This document shows, piece after piece, positions 24,788-36,502 of a DNA stretch of 64,000 nt (position 1 is the stretch's first letter; each line of letters starts with the position of its first letter). The notes below the pieces were generated by a model, which was not told where the DNA came from, did not search any database, and saw only the letters and a program-made list of their open reading frames with translations. The DNA is from Gnomoniopsis sp. IMI 355080. Its lineage: Eukaryota > Ascomycota > Sordariomycetes > Diaporthales > Gnomoniaceae. The translations under genes were made by a program, and so were the position numbers. The DNA is taken from positions 62,001 through 126,000 of the forward strand of contig JAPEVC010000092.1 in NCBI GenBank assembly GCA_027946555.1, given 5' to 3'.

Positions 24788-25537
24788 ATGGCTCGCTCCG
24801 GACTCATCGCCTTGACGGCTGCCTTGGCCTCCGCCTCCGTCGCCTCTGCCGCTTCATGCGACACTTCGACGCTCAACACCACTACGTACCTCTACCCCAT
24901 CACCGAGGAGGGCACCACGATCGCCTCCGTTGCTACGGCTACCAACCGCGGTCTCTGCAATCTTGCCCGCTACAACTTCATGGCCGATGAGGTTTGCCGC
25001 CCCTGCGCCTTTTTTTTTCCGGTGCACACTTGACTAACAATCTCCCTTTAGAGCATCATCCCCAACGTGGGCCAGAGCATCGTCATTCCCCCAGAGGTCT
25101 GCCCGGATGAGATTGACAACACTAGCTGTGTGATTGACAACTACAACTCTACAAACACCTGCCTGCTCGGCGGACCTCGTCTTTACTACACGGTCAACCA
25201 GGACACGTACGCCAAGATCGCCAACCGACTTGACCTGGACGTCGACGTCGTCGCAAACGGCGCCAACGCCTCCGAGATCCTCACGGCCGGCCAGTTCATC
25301 AAGGTGCCGCTGTGCTCGCCGTCCATGTGCAGCTATGAGCCATTCCAGTTCGACGAGACCACCCCCCAGGTGTACAAGGACCTGGCGGACAAGTACGGCG
25401 CTACCGTTGGCCAGCTCATGATGCTGAGCCCCACATACAACTACTCCCAGTCTGCTTATACTGGTCAGACCCCCCCAGTCATCGATCTGCCATTCAACTG
25501 CACCGCTTTGTCGAGCAACATCACTGTCATCTCTTAA
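24788..25537 (+). CDS. Secreted LysM-domain protein (effector-like)
   Basis: Two exons, 24788-24991 and 25052-25537 (60 bp intron, CTAAC branch, TTTAG acceptor); 229 aa. Residues 1 to about 22 are a signal peptide (MARSGLIALTAALASASVAS). Three LysM-like repeats follow: a divergent first (TYLYPITEEGTTIASVATAT to GQSIVIPPEVC), a clear second (LYYTVNQDTYAKIANRL to GQFIKVPLC) and a third (QVYKDLADKYGATVGQLMML to the final FNC). Cysteines sit between repeats as in fungal LysM effectors, and there is no enzyme domain or membrane anchor. LysM repeats bind chitin or other GlcNAc polymers; proteins of this layout often hide hyphal chitin from host receptors or protect the wall. That role is inferred. 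A TATA-like site lies upstream. Confidence 0.88.
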
Positions 25538-26268
25538 GTGGTGCAAAATAACGGGTGGAGCATGGCGTTTGGGTGAAGTGGCAAAGTCATGAGCGTGGGC
25601 GCACTTCTCTGTATATAGCCATCATATATAATGAATTCCTCGCCTACAGATGCCTTCGAGTACTTTATGATCCCTTGGTGTGCACAAATTCGCGCTTGAT
25701 CCGAGCGTCTCCCGTGTCAGGGTTGCACAGTGAACCTAGCATTCGAGTGGGCGCTTTTGATTCTTCCAAAGGTCTCCTGAACTTGCCCTGGTGGTCTTAC
25801 GTGGCCTGTGGAGGGTATCTAATGTGCCTCTGACAAGCTTGCACTGTTCCGAGACACCTGCCGATATACATTCACATAGTATGTGCATATACGACACTGT
25901 ACAGACGTCGGGGGCCGATAATCAAGATTGGCCCTGATGTATTTCCAGTGACCACTGCTCGCATCTGTGCGTCGACGAAACCTCTCCCAGTGATACTTGG
26001 ATCCTTGTAGCCATATATGCTGCGCAATTGTATCGACATCATCTCTGCTATTTATGTATATACTTGAAGAACCTTGGTCCTATGTATATAGTACCTCGGC
26101 TTCTGTGGAGCACCACACGCCAGAAGCCGGTTGTGCTGTCTTTGCCCCTGTGCACATCTTGGCCTTAAATACTCAGCATGAGTCGTGCAACGTACCCACC
26201 GTCCATATCCACCGCCCGTATCCACTATCCTTCTCCAGTCATGAATGCAAATTCCTTGCGGATATATC
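25538..26268. other. Intergenic, LysM gene 3' side
   Basis: No gene supported. Contains the LysM gene 3' UTR and the 5' flank of the 5S rRNA gene. Confidence 0.45.
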
Positions 26269-26387
26269 ACATACGACCACACCCAGTGGAGAATTAGGGA
26301 TCCCGTCCGCTCTCCCATATACAAGCCGCTGAGGGCTGGATTAGTAGTTAAGTGGGTGACCATTAGCGAATACCCGGTGTTGTATGT
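26269..26387 (+). rRNA. 5S ribosomal RNA (dispersed copy)
   Basis: A 119 nt stretch with the ends ACATACGAC and GTTGTATGT, which pair over nine positions to form helix I (one G-U). Inside it has the conserved loop/helix III block TCCCGTCCGCTC and the 3' block TTAGTAGTTAAGTGGGTGAC followed by AGCGAATACCC, the internal pol III control region. The length is exactly that of fungal 5S RNA. Helix II differs from the usual fungal sequence (CACCCAGTGGA where CATAGGGTGTGGA is typical), but CCCAG can still pair with CTGAGGG further on, so the change looks at least partly compensated. Dispersed, sequence-diverse 5S genes are normal in filamentous ascomycetes such as Neurospora. It may be functional or a recent pseudogene. 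Confidence 0.85.
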
Positions 26388-26392
26388 TTTTT
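26387..26392 (+). terminator. Pol III terminator of the 5S gene
   Basis: Six T residues begin at the last base of the mature 5S sequence, the usual RNA polymerase III stop signal. Confidence 0.75.
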
Positions 26393-27086
26393 GAATTCAT
26401 TTTTGCTTCAAGAAATCATCTCGTCAGAATCGCTGTTCAAGTGATGAGCTACTGAAAAGATGGTCCAAGGCGCGGGAGCAATTTTCTTACACTGTTGATT
26501 CGACTTAGGTACGATCGTACGAAATAAATAGCAAAACAGTAGTACAGGTCAAAATAGTAGTTGATTAGTGTGTAGATGTGGAAGGAGGTAGGTAAGTCCA
26601 ACCGTACAGGACTAGAGGGCATAAGGCCTTCAGATCCCTATTAGCTAATCAGACCGTGACCTGTGATTGGCCATATTCCACATACACCAACACTCGGCCA
26701 CAGTGCTCTGGATCCATTGCTTATTATTTCCCTTTCATTATTTAAACAAAACCAATGATTCCCTCTGAATCACTTGAATTATACTGTGTTGCTCGGTGGT
26801 GGGCTGTTAGTGGGGGGGTGGGGGTGTTCAACGTTGAGTAGCTGCTGCTGGTATTGGGGCATACAGTACTTTCCACCTACTGTGTGTTTTGTCCCCGACA
26901 CGACTTTAGACATTATATTCTTATGAGAGGGCGAGTGGGAAGACCGAGATGGCTATTGTCCCGAAAAGACTGTTTTGCAACTATCCATGACCAGCAAAGT
27001 GGACAGGAGACTATAATCTATGATACTACCCAACGTGTGTAAACGAAAAGATCCATCATACTAGAACGGGCAAGTGGTACCAGTAC
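26393..27086. other. Intergenic, 3' of the 5S gene
   Basis: No gene supported. Contains the 3' flank of the minus-strand gene ending at 27087. Confidence 0.45.
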
Positions 27087-27934
27087 TTAAGTAACTTTAT
27101 CTCCCCATGAAATCAAATCTGCATATCCACAGACGTTGACTGCTTGAACAATTTCGAATTCAACAGGCACCGCCTCAGCAACCTTCAACTTTGGCCGCCC
27201 CCCATTGTCTCTCTCCATGAGCATAGCAGATTCCACTTCCTCATATCCCTCCGGAACATCCACGATTACCCCATACTCCCAGCACGGCAACCATACCTCC
27301 ACATCCTTCAAGTCCCCCGCCTTTGTCCCCCACGCCCACCAATCCAGCGTGGTGCCAGTATAACGCACCCGGAAGCGGTCACCAACGTTGATATCGCGCA
27401 CATACGACAGGAAGGTCTCGCCGCCACTCCCCTTGTATACCCTCGCCTGCTTCACAATCGCCGAGTCACCCAGGTTATTCAGGGTCAAGAACTCGTAGTC
27501 GCTGCGCTCGCCGACTTTTACGCGTTTGGGCGGGTCGTCAAAGAGGGCGAACCCACAAGTGTTTTCCATACCGGGGACTTCTTGCCAGGCTGATACGGTA
27601 GGGTCCCAGCACTCGAAGATGAATTGGCCGTAGCGACAGTCCATGGAGTTGGTCATGTTGGCCAAGTGGATCGTGATGGGTTTACTTAGTGTTGCACTGG
27701 TACTAGGAGTCGGCGTAGAGATACCGGTGTAAGTGATGCGCACTTTTACCTCGATAACATCTTTGCCGAGAGAAATTTGAGATGGACACTCCAAAGTGAC
27801 TTGTACTTGTGGATATTCCGGGACGCTATTCGAGTGCACGTGCATCAATTGATGTTCACACACGCAAAGCAAAGAGGGCAAGATAATCAAACAGCGTCAT
27901 ACTCATCGGGATGGATCTGTTGTGAGCTTGCCAT
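27087..27934 (-). CDS. Uncharacterised beta-rich protein
   Basis: Model: 27934-27903 and 27825-27087 (77 bp intron, GTATGA donor, TAG acceptor); 256 aa. The short first exon reads MASSQQIHPD and joins in phase to DVPEYPQVQVTLECPSQISL. Without the intron the frame opens at a Met at 27890 with a less plausible leader, so the splice model is preferred but not proven. The protein alternates beta-strand-like segments (VIEVKVRITYTG, RFRVRYTGTTLDWWAWGTKA, VEVWLPCWEYGVIV), suggesting an immunoglobulin-like or arrestin-like sandwich. No signal peptide, membrane segment or catalytic motif is visible. I do not recognise the family. Codon use and absence of low complexity make it very likely a real gene. 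Confidence 0.72.
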
Positions 27935-28829
27935 CTTTGTTCTCAGTCGACGTTTTACTCAAACTTTAGCCAATGCCGTGTTCTTCCCCGGGCGATAAAG
28001 CGTTCAATTCAGAGAAGCGTAATAAGATCGATGGAACGAGAATATCAGGATATGCAGAAAGGGCCCTATAATATGTGATAGATCTTTGAGTCACTCTGAC
28101 TAAGATTGCGGCACTTTTAAGAATCAATGTAGACCCCACGCGGCTACATACGGGCGTATCATAGGCCTCACCTTCAGCGCGCCCACAATCCACTGCTCAG
28201 TTGACAATTTGTTACACAATATCTCACAAACGTCCTGTCCCCAATTGACCCTCACACTCAGTTGTATCCACAGGGGTGCTGAGTCTTTCGCTGACTGAGT
28301 CAGAATGTGCTAATACAACCCTACTTCTATCTATAAGTATGTCTGACGCACCGGTCAAAGTAGGCTCGTCTATACTGAGTCCAAATGATTGAGCCGCCAA
28401 CGAACAAGCACGCTCAGCAAAGGGGCTGTCACTAAACCTCCACTTCTGCAACTGTAAGCAGATTTGGTGAAGAGTTCAGTGAGCATGGCACCACATCATC
28501 CACTTTTTCTACGTCTCGGGGCTCTCCTACCTGGCCATCCTGAACTTCGAGGGACTTCCCAACGCCCTGCGGCCAGGTTATCATGGCGAGGTAGGTAGAG
28601 ATCAAGTCAAGTATAAGTTCACCCAATCCTTGTGTAGGACGGATCAGCTTCTTGATCATTCATATCATTGATAAGACTTCATCTTCCCCGTTCACTCTTT
28701 CTCTCTACGTACAAAGTACAGCGGGTCTGTTCTTTCAACCATACTTCCATAGTAGTTGCTACATTTTCCTCCGGATCGAGCTTCATCTTTTTTTTCCGTT
28801 CTCATATCTACCGCCACCTTGGACCCAAA
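27935..28829. other. Intergenic
   Basis: No gene supported. Should hold the promoter of the minus-strand gene starting at 27934 and the original promoter of the protease relic. Confidence 0.45.
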
Positions 28830-29945
28830 ATGCAATTTTTGCTTCCTGTGCCGTTGTCTTGGCCGCTCTAGGTTCTTCCGTGTCGTGAGTGCTTCGTTAA
28901 AGAAAAGCTGATTCCAAAAGCTGATGATTTTTGAAAGCTCTACTGCTGTTAATCCTAAGACTGCAGAGTGAGCTACCTTACCCCTTTCCTCCCCTTGAAG
29001 CGAACCATTTTACCCGATTGTCTGAGGCTGGGGCTCTCGTATAAGGTACAAGAGGTCTTCATGAGACTCCATACAACTCATATGGATCGGTCGATGGCAT
29101 AGAGAAGCTACACAGACCCTTCTTCTGGAGATCTGGATTACAACCTGAGTTTATGCACGAGAAATCTGCTAAAAGCCAACTTCCTAATGGAGCACAACCA
29201 AATACAAAAGGGCCACAGGGGATGAGGCTTGTTCAGACACCAATAAAGCTTTGATTGTGACCGAGCTTCTGGAGGCCCAAGTGATGGCTGCGGCCGCCGC
29301 TGCCAATCCTACCAAGGGAAAATACAGGGAGACAATGTTCGACGCCACGACACGAGCAAAGCCATATTTTGAGGCGCAGGCCAAGGCGATGTATACAAAC
29401 ATCAACAAATATCTTCAGCGGGAAAGAGATAGAGCTTACGTGCGACCTGGACAGGGCTACTTGCCTGGGTACAGGCAACCCATTCCGGGCTTTGGCAAAC
29501 GATGTGATGAAGGAGATCAACTTCTGCAAATACTCTTTCTGCACGAGCGATACCACGGCGAACCCAGAGTACAAATAGGCCTACCGACTAAGAAGCGAAC
29601 ATGAAAGCCCTGAAGGACAAGACCAAAGCAACGTTGATGGGTGCCCATCGGACCAAGGCAAGCATCTTGGTGCATGAAGCCATCCACTTCAGCTCTGTCA
29701 TGGCGGGACTGAAGACCGCAAATTTAATGGGCAAGCAAAGTATGGTCAAGGACTTTGCTTATGGATAGGTACACAAACTGCTATGAGCTTGCCCACCACA
29801 CATTTTACCATTGGTGTCACCGTTCAGTCAAGCACATGATGATTTGTACATCTTTTCGGAACATTGCATTCATCTACATTTCAATGACACCTGCCCTCCG
29901 CCATCTCATCGATACATTGAATTCGAAAGAAGCCGTGGATGCATG
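28830..29945 (+). pseudogene. Decayed secreted M35-type (deuterolysin/aspzincin) metalloprotease
   Basis: Protease features appear in order but in different frames. At 28830 a Met begins a hydrophobic leader that breaks after MQFLLPVPLSWPL, while the next frame carries the rest of a signal-like segment (ASCAVVLAALGSSVS). From 29251, RETMFDATTRAKPYFEAQAK resembles the M35 helical region; a frame change follows, then ELTCDLDRATCLGTGNPFRA and EINFCKYSFCTSD, a cysteine-spaced block like M35 enzymes. HEAIH at 29673-29687 is the zinc motif HExxH, and DFAYG in the same frame at 29751-29765 fits the family DxxYG signature. A TAG follows at once. Further on AHDDLYIFSEH resembles the terminal NADxYxxF block. 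Several shifts and stops show the gene is dead. Active copies are secreted zinc endopeptidases. Exact borders are approximate. Confidence 0.6.
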
Positions 29946-32900
29946 AGGGACTAGATATAGGCCAACAATAATCACCATGACCATGTCTTACCCATTCACG
30001 TCTGCTCCTGAAGCCAGATTCAAGTCGATGCCACTGGAAAGACTAACTTTCTCAACCATCGTCCGGGTTCGGAAATCGTCAAATGGCCCTGGTGATACAT
30101 TCTGAATACGATGCTGATGGCATGAAGGATTAGGTGTCATAAAGTGAATCACTTCAGCCGATGAATGAGGGCTATGACTTGGCTTGGATCTGCTATGGAC
30201 CTCTGCATCAACCGTTGGCCCGGCGAGACAGTCATGAAAGGCTTGAAGGAGCAAAGAGACGCACCTAAGGCTGGTTTGTGGAAGGCCTGAAGAACTACGA
30301 GTCTCGTACAGTCCATGCTGACCGTCTACTATAGTCCTGCTATTCCGCTGATCGAGCCAGATCTCGTGAGTCTAGGACAATGAATGGCCACCATGACCGT
30401 ATACACAGCTTGCACGAGAACTTGATGTCAATTCAAGCCTTGAATGTCTTTATATTGAAAAAGCCCTCGTGAAAAGTTCGCATACGAGGAAAGTCTTCAT
30501 CCTTTCACGCGTCTGGGCTTGCGCGCCTTCTTACTGTACAATGTCTGTCCCTGGGTCTCTGACGTCTGATCGTCCTTTTCTGTCTGCATCGCGCCCCGTG
30601 ACGAAACCGAGATCCAGAAAGGACCATTACCAACATGTAGACCACAAAGACTATGACTTTCACTGATATCCAGCGGCTACCTGAGGAACTGGATGGGAAA
30701 ACATGGGCCGTCTCATACAAATAGGATAGGCCACGTATGAATGGGCTCCCAAGAGTCAGAGCGCTCACCCTGAGTCAACCTTGCATAAAGATGGATGGTC
30801 AATTGACCGACTGACTGGTACTTGCTGCTGAAAAAGGCCGATTAGTACAACAGCTCTTGTTAACTAGGTACCTAACTATGCGTCTGAGCAACACCATATC
30901 AACCGCTGAGACTATATCGCGCAACAGCCATCAGCCAGGCTCCCAGCTCTTAGACTCGGACATAGTAATTTGATTTCCCGGGCGCTCTCATGCTGAACTG
31001 TCCACAGCTTGATCTTTACAATTCTGGAGCAGGGAATATCCGATCCCAATTGGCTCCCAGGTAGGGAGCCCGTCTCACCAATGTAGCCAGCGACGAGGAC
31101 TAAGTAGGGATAAGGTCATGACAGATGAGAAGAGTAACATTGAACACGACTGTTATCGTTATTAACAGCGCGAGGCTCGCGGAAAATGCTCTATGAAGCC
31201 CTTATCAAAGGACCACCCGTAATTTCTTACGTGTATCAGTATATATTACATGCAACACTACGAGTCGTCCATTCTACACGTCCATGCGGCGCAATTCTAA
31301 GAGTACACGACCACAACCATTCCTCGTCTCTTCAAATCGATGATAATGCCATATTGTCTGGCGGTTGTCTAGGCCACCGCCGTTTGACCCTCGAGCTCTA
31401 CAGTCACAACACTCCAGGCCCTTACCGAACGAACGTTAGGCTGATCCAACAGGTGGCCTGAGGTTATGCCCTACGACCCCAGGATAGCCCCGATTAGAGG
31501 GGTGATCTTCCTGTAATGATGGACATTGTGCATGTTGTCGATGCCACGCCAAGCCGCCTACTTCACCTGTTCGAAAAAAAAGCGTTGAAGCAGATTAAAC
31601 GCAGGATCGACCACGTCACAAGGCTTGGAGGCGCTAATCGCAGATCCTAGGTATCACGAAACTCAAAGAGCGCCTCAGTTCGCAGCGTAACACTCGGCAG
31701 ATCACTGGCATAGGGCTCGTCGACGACAATCGCCGACATGTGTGTGGAGGTTCAGAAATGCATCAAGAATTAGTGCTTGGCTCATCTCCCCCAGCAAGAC
31801 ACCGTCGCCGCTATAATGTTAGGTATGTAAACAACTTCGGAGGTGCAAATTTGGGGGGAAATTGGGAAAGCGGTCAGGTATATTGCAGACATTAAACTAG
31901 CAAAATGATTTTCATTGGTCATTTAGCAAGGCCTGTTTCGGTCCCACGGGGCTGGAAATGAGAACTTTGTCAATATGAAACGCGGGAATGCTGCTACCTC
32001 CAACACGCGCGCCGAGACCAAAGTTGCAAAAAGTATGGCGCTCGGAGAGATTTAAGCCGCATGGTGGATGAGTGAATGAAAAGTGATGATGATGAAGCTA
32101 GCAGTTCAAGTGAGCAGGTTGAACTCAGTCTGCCAAGCGACAAGCACACGGAAGAAAGTATGATTCATGCAGAGAGAATCGAAGGGTGATATGCGTACGG
32201 ACTGCTAATGCAATTCTTATTATGAATTGCGGGGACTATACTACTCAACATGGGCATGCGCCTTGCCATGCTTGAGCGAGGATCTTGAGCTGTTGTAGGC
32301 ACGAGTTTATTACGGAAAATGACCCTGCTCGATGGGCAAGTTAAATTTTGTTAATCAAAAGATTATCTTATAGTGGCGAACTCAGCCTTGAAGTAGCCAT
32401 CCGAAGCAGGGTTTGCTGGGCCAGCAGGGACGAAGCATCGTGAGGCTTCTCATGAGAGTATTCGCAGGCGACGAACGCACTAGACTTCTAGTTCCCGCCT
32501 TTAGGGTGACATGGCGTCAAGACGCAATTTTGGTTGAACAATATGTGCGGAAGACTAGATCGGGCCCAAAGTAATGGAAACTCTCGGCTATTTGCCCTAC
32601 CAGGCTCAGAAGGTGTCCCGTACGGTCCGAGTAGGCTCAATTTTTAAATTTTTTGTTAGGTATCATCGATATCATTGTAACAAACGCCCGCTCGTTAGTA
32701 GCATCGTTTTGGTAAATGCTTCGTTTCTCTTGCACGTGGATGAGCTGCACGTCCGGGAGTAAAGCTTAAAATAAATGCCTGGGCAAGCAAGCGAGCGGCA
32801 CGAGCACCGAGGTGACGCACGCGAAGACACGTCCAAACAAATGTGCCCATGCTTCCGGACCCCCATCAGTGTTCCGTCCTCGAGAGAGGGTGGGGGTGGT

Positions 32901-35900
32901 GGCTGTTTTTTCTCCCTGGTTTTTTCTTGTTTTGTGAGTGCGACTTGGCCCCTAGATGGTAATCACGCCGTCGTCGACTTTGTTCAGTCCGACTCGAATA
33001 CGAAGCAGTCCTGGTCGAAGGAGCGTGCAGTTGTGGTGTGTGGTCAGAAAGTCAGAAACTGCATCAGGGGGTTCGATCTTATTTTGGTGCGGCGTGAAAG
33101 GGGGTGGGCGGGCTGACCCGGTGAAGATGCAAGCCGCATGTTCCGGGCTAGCGATGAGTCTAACCGAATATGGCATATTGGACACCGTTTCTGACCTTGA
33201 AACAGCTTAGCGGCAGGTAGTAGCGCGCCCCGGAGCCGGTGCGCCCAAGGTTCGCAAAGCTACCTAGGTACTATCAGATCTGAGATGGTCCCAGGGCTGA
33301 GATGGTGTGTCGCAGATCCTCACGCGGCAACAACTCAACTCCTTCAAGGAGCAAATACGGCCACGTTGATGAAAATTGGATGCCAACCCCAAACCCGACA
33401 ACTTGAAATCATCAAAGCCACTGGCCCAGTCTGACTGGCTAACATGGACTTCTTCGTATAGTATAGTATGTATGTACGCACCGCCTATATTGGTCACCAA
33501 ATAATACCTCCAGTGTGCGGCGCTGCCAAGGTCGCTGGGTGGCTAGCTTGGTCACACCTTAGGCCTCCCCGTCTAAAACAAGGCATCCCTGCATCGGACG
33601 AGTTTCCAGAAGGGCGTTTCTGTATTCGTGTGTCTCTGGGTAGGGCAGGCACCGTTGCATGTTCTGCACAAAGATGAGACGAGCGAGTTGACAATGAGCG
33701 AAACCCGGTCTCAACTCACCGAAGACGGCGATCCCCCAAAAGACTAATCACATCAGAGCCCGCATCATTGAAGCCATCGCCAGACTGTGCTTGTACCATT
33801 GTGCTATATTGACTATATCCGTATACTTTTACTATGACTCTGTGCGACGACATCTGTGGGGTCATGATCGAGTGGAGTCCTTGTTGCACGGCCTCTACTA
33901 CCGCAGTATGTATTTCCGGCGCCCGCGCGCTGTCAGGCACTTCAACAAGCTGCGGCCCCGGTTGTCGTCGTCGACTGTGGGACCGCTTGAAGTTGTAAAT
34001 GGAACCCATCACATGCACATGCAGCTTGCAGCAAGAACTGCAGCCTGCAGGTGGAGTGTCGGTTGGAACGCCCCCCCCCCCTTGTTGAGAGTGATCTTTT
34101 TCCCTTCACCAAATTGGCCCGCAAGCTTGTCCCGACTGGTGTTTTTTTTTTTCGTCCGGATATCGTCATCTCGTCCCCTTGCATACCGAGGCCAGCGAAA
34201 GATGAGATTGGTGCCAAAACTCTGCAGGGACGAGAGACAAACCAACCCTCTCATTTCCACACTTTTGGTCTTGAGATTCGGGGCTTTTGCCAAGAAGCTA
34301 TCATCGCGATGTTGACCCTGGGTAGTGGATTCAATTGATTGTACTGTACAGAATACACAGTGAGGTTCTTTAAAGGACCCTGGAATTTACTATTTGCTAG
34401 CGCTGCATGACCACATGTTGTGCCATCCTCTCATTTTTGGGTATATTTACTTTTTGCCTAGTGCGGGTTTCGCACCCACTACTATAGTATTAAACTGCAT
34501 CTGACTCTTGCATTAGCAACACGCGGCCCAATTGCGCACGCTCTCTTGCCCCCCCTCCCCTCTATGATGGCATATGTTCCTCGGCATTCAACTGTGGGGG
34601 AACCTTCAATAATTAGATTCCCTTCGTACATACTATTTAGGCTCTGCGGATCTTTTTGCGGTCCCGCCAGCAGATATTGTGGCCGGGTCCGAGCCACCGC
34701 AAGCCACCGGTCGATACAAGGTGCTGGCTTCACAGCGGCCAATCCGAGCCGATAGAAGAGGTTTTCCCTCTTCACGGCGATATTGATCCCGCCAGGGGAG
34801 CCCCTTTTAAGTAGATTGTACCTGACTCTCGACAAAAGGCACTACTGTCAAGTGTCCTGCAGCGCGGCACACTGTAGACCAGGCACAAGAGCATTGTTGG
34901 CGCGGTTGTTGACGTTGCCGATCCATTGATTATGTATTGTACCCGTAAAAGCAGTAACACCAATTCCTGCGGCTCGCGGCTCTCGACATGACCGACAGAT
35001 TGATCTTCCCCGGCAAGACAATCCGGCCAGGGACATCACTGGTCGAAATTAGCCAGGATTGCTGTGGCAGATTGTTGCACGGCACTCCTTGCTTGTCCCG
35101 CATATCTGAAACGCCACAGAGCCTCGACCACACCATCGTGTCGTATCGTATGGGCATGGCACCTCGCTCCTCTTGACCCGTCTGTACAAGCTCTGGCCTA
35201 TCGTTGTCCTCCCTCTCTTTCGCTGTTCCACGGCAGCGTATTCCTTTCTTCTCCTTCGTCCTGTCGTCCAGTCTGGCAGTCTGCAACAAAGGCCCCGGAT
35301 CCCATACCACAACTCATGTCAGTGCTTTTGCTTGTTCACTGCACAACGTGACCCGGGCGCCCCAAAAACCCAAGCCGCGATCGAGCATATCTCGTTGACG
35401 AGAAAAGTATAACGCCACCATTTTCACTTCTCTGCATCGCAAAGACTTCGCAGCTACACCCATATTTTCTTCGGAGGCCCGATTCCCGCGCACTTCTGTG
35501 ACGGCCTCGCTTGCAAGCTCACGCTCCACGCCCACGCTCCACGCCCGCGTGGTCCAGCAAGCTCGACGAAACACCAGATGTACGTGATCTCCACCAGCAA
35601 CTAGTCTCGCGGGCGTGCTCCCAGGAAGTACCCTCCGAGGGTACGTTGGGTCTCCCCGTCGTCCGTTTCCCAGGCCTGCCTTCCTTCTTGTTTTGCCATG
35701 CAGTGTCCCTAGCAGTCGCCCAATATGCGGCCCTCCCGCCCCGTCGCCCTGTCCCCCCTCACTCTTTGACTTTGCCATGTACCTGCCCGTGCGAATCTTG
35801 TTCTAGTCCTGATCTCAACTTTCTCCCGCGAGGCACACTCAGCAGTGGTCGCGCATCTTGCCCTTCGTCATCTTCACTTCGTCTTATTGCTACCGTTTGT

Positions 35901-36502
35901 TGACTGGGCTGGACTCCACATCGGCATAATTTGTTGCGACACTGAATGATACCGGCTAACATCGACAGCCCGCTCACTGATTTGATGCAGAGCAATAATC
36001 CGGTGCCCGCGACTCATTCCGACGAACTCTCTGGTTTGAGTTCTCTATTAGCTTTCCGTGCCTTCCAAGCCTCGACACGCCATCATCAAACTGTCTTTAG
36101 GCTCAATATCGACGACAACCTTGGCCTATCCTGCTGTCCCACGCTACCCAACGTGGACATTTACTTATTCGTGTCACCACACGGGCCTCCCAAACCCAAT
36201 CAGCGCATCCAGAGACCTTGACGAGTGATCGCGCAGCATTAGGTCCTGTACGTACAACAAGGTGGCTCGGAACACGACTGCGGGCTAGGGGCTTTTCTTT
36301 CCGTTTGTACTCGCGCTGGCCCCATTGCCTGCTCGCTCACAACAGGTTTTCTTCTTGATCTCCACGCTTGGAGGGTTGGACGACATTTGGCACATGCAAT
36401 CGAATATACGCCGGACGAACACACTACTACGCTGTCAACTGCTGAGCAAGTCTGGTCGCCTGACAACTTGGGTACGGGGCACAGTCCAGGAGTAGACTGC
36501 TC
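29946..36502. other. 6.6 kb gene-poor stretch
   Basis: No intact gene is supported. Open frames are short, overlap on both strands and lack domains. The last kilobase, rich in CT runs (from about 35.2 kb), is probably promoter and long 5' leader of the gene at 36503. A C run sits at 34071-34081. A short acidic minus-strand frame at 31739-31647 reads like protein but stands alone. Together with the protease relic this looks like a degenerate segment. Confidence 0.5.
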
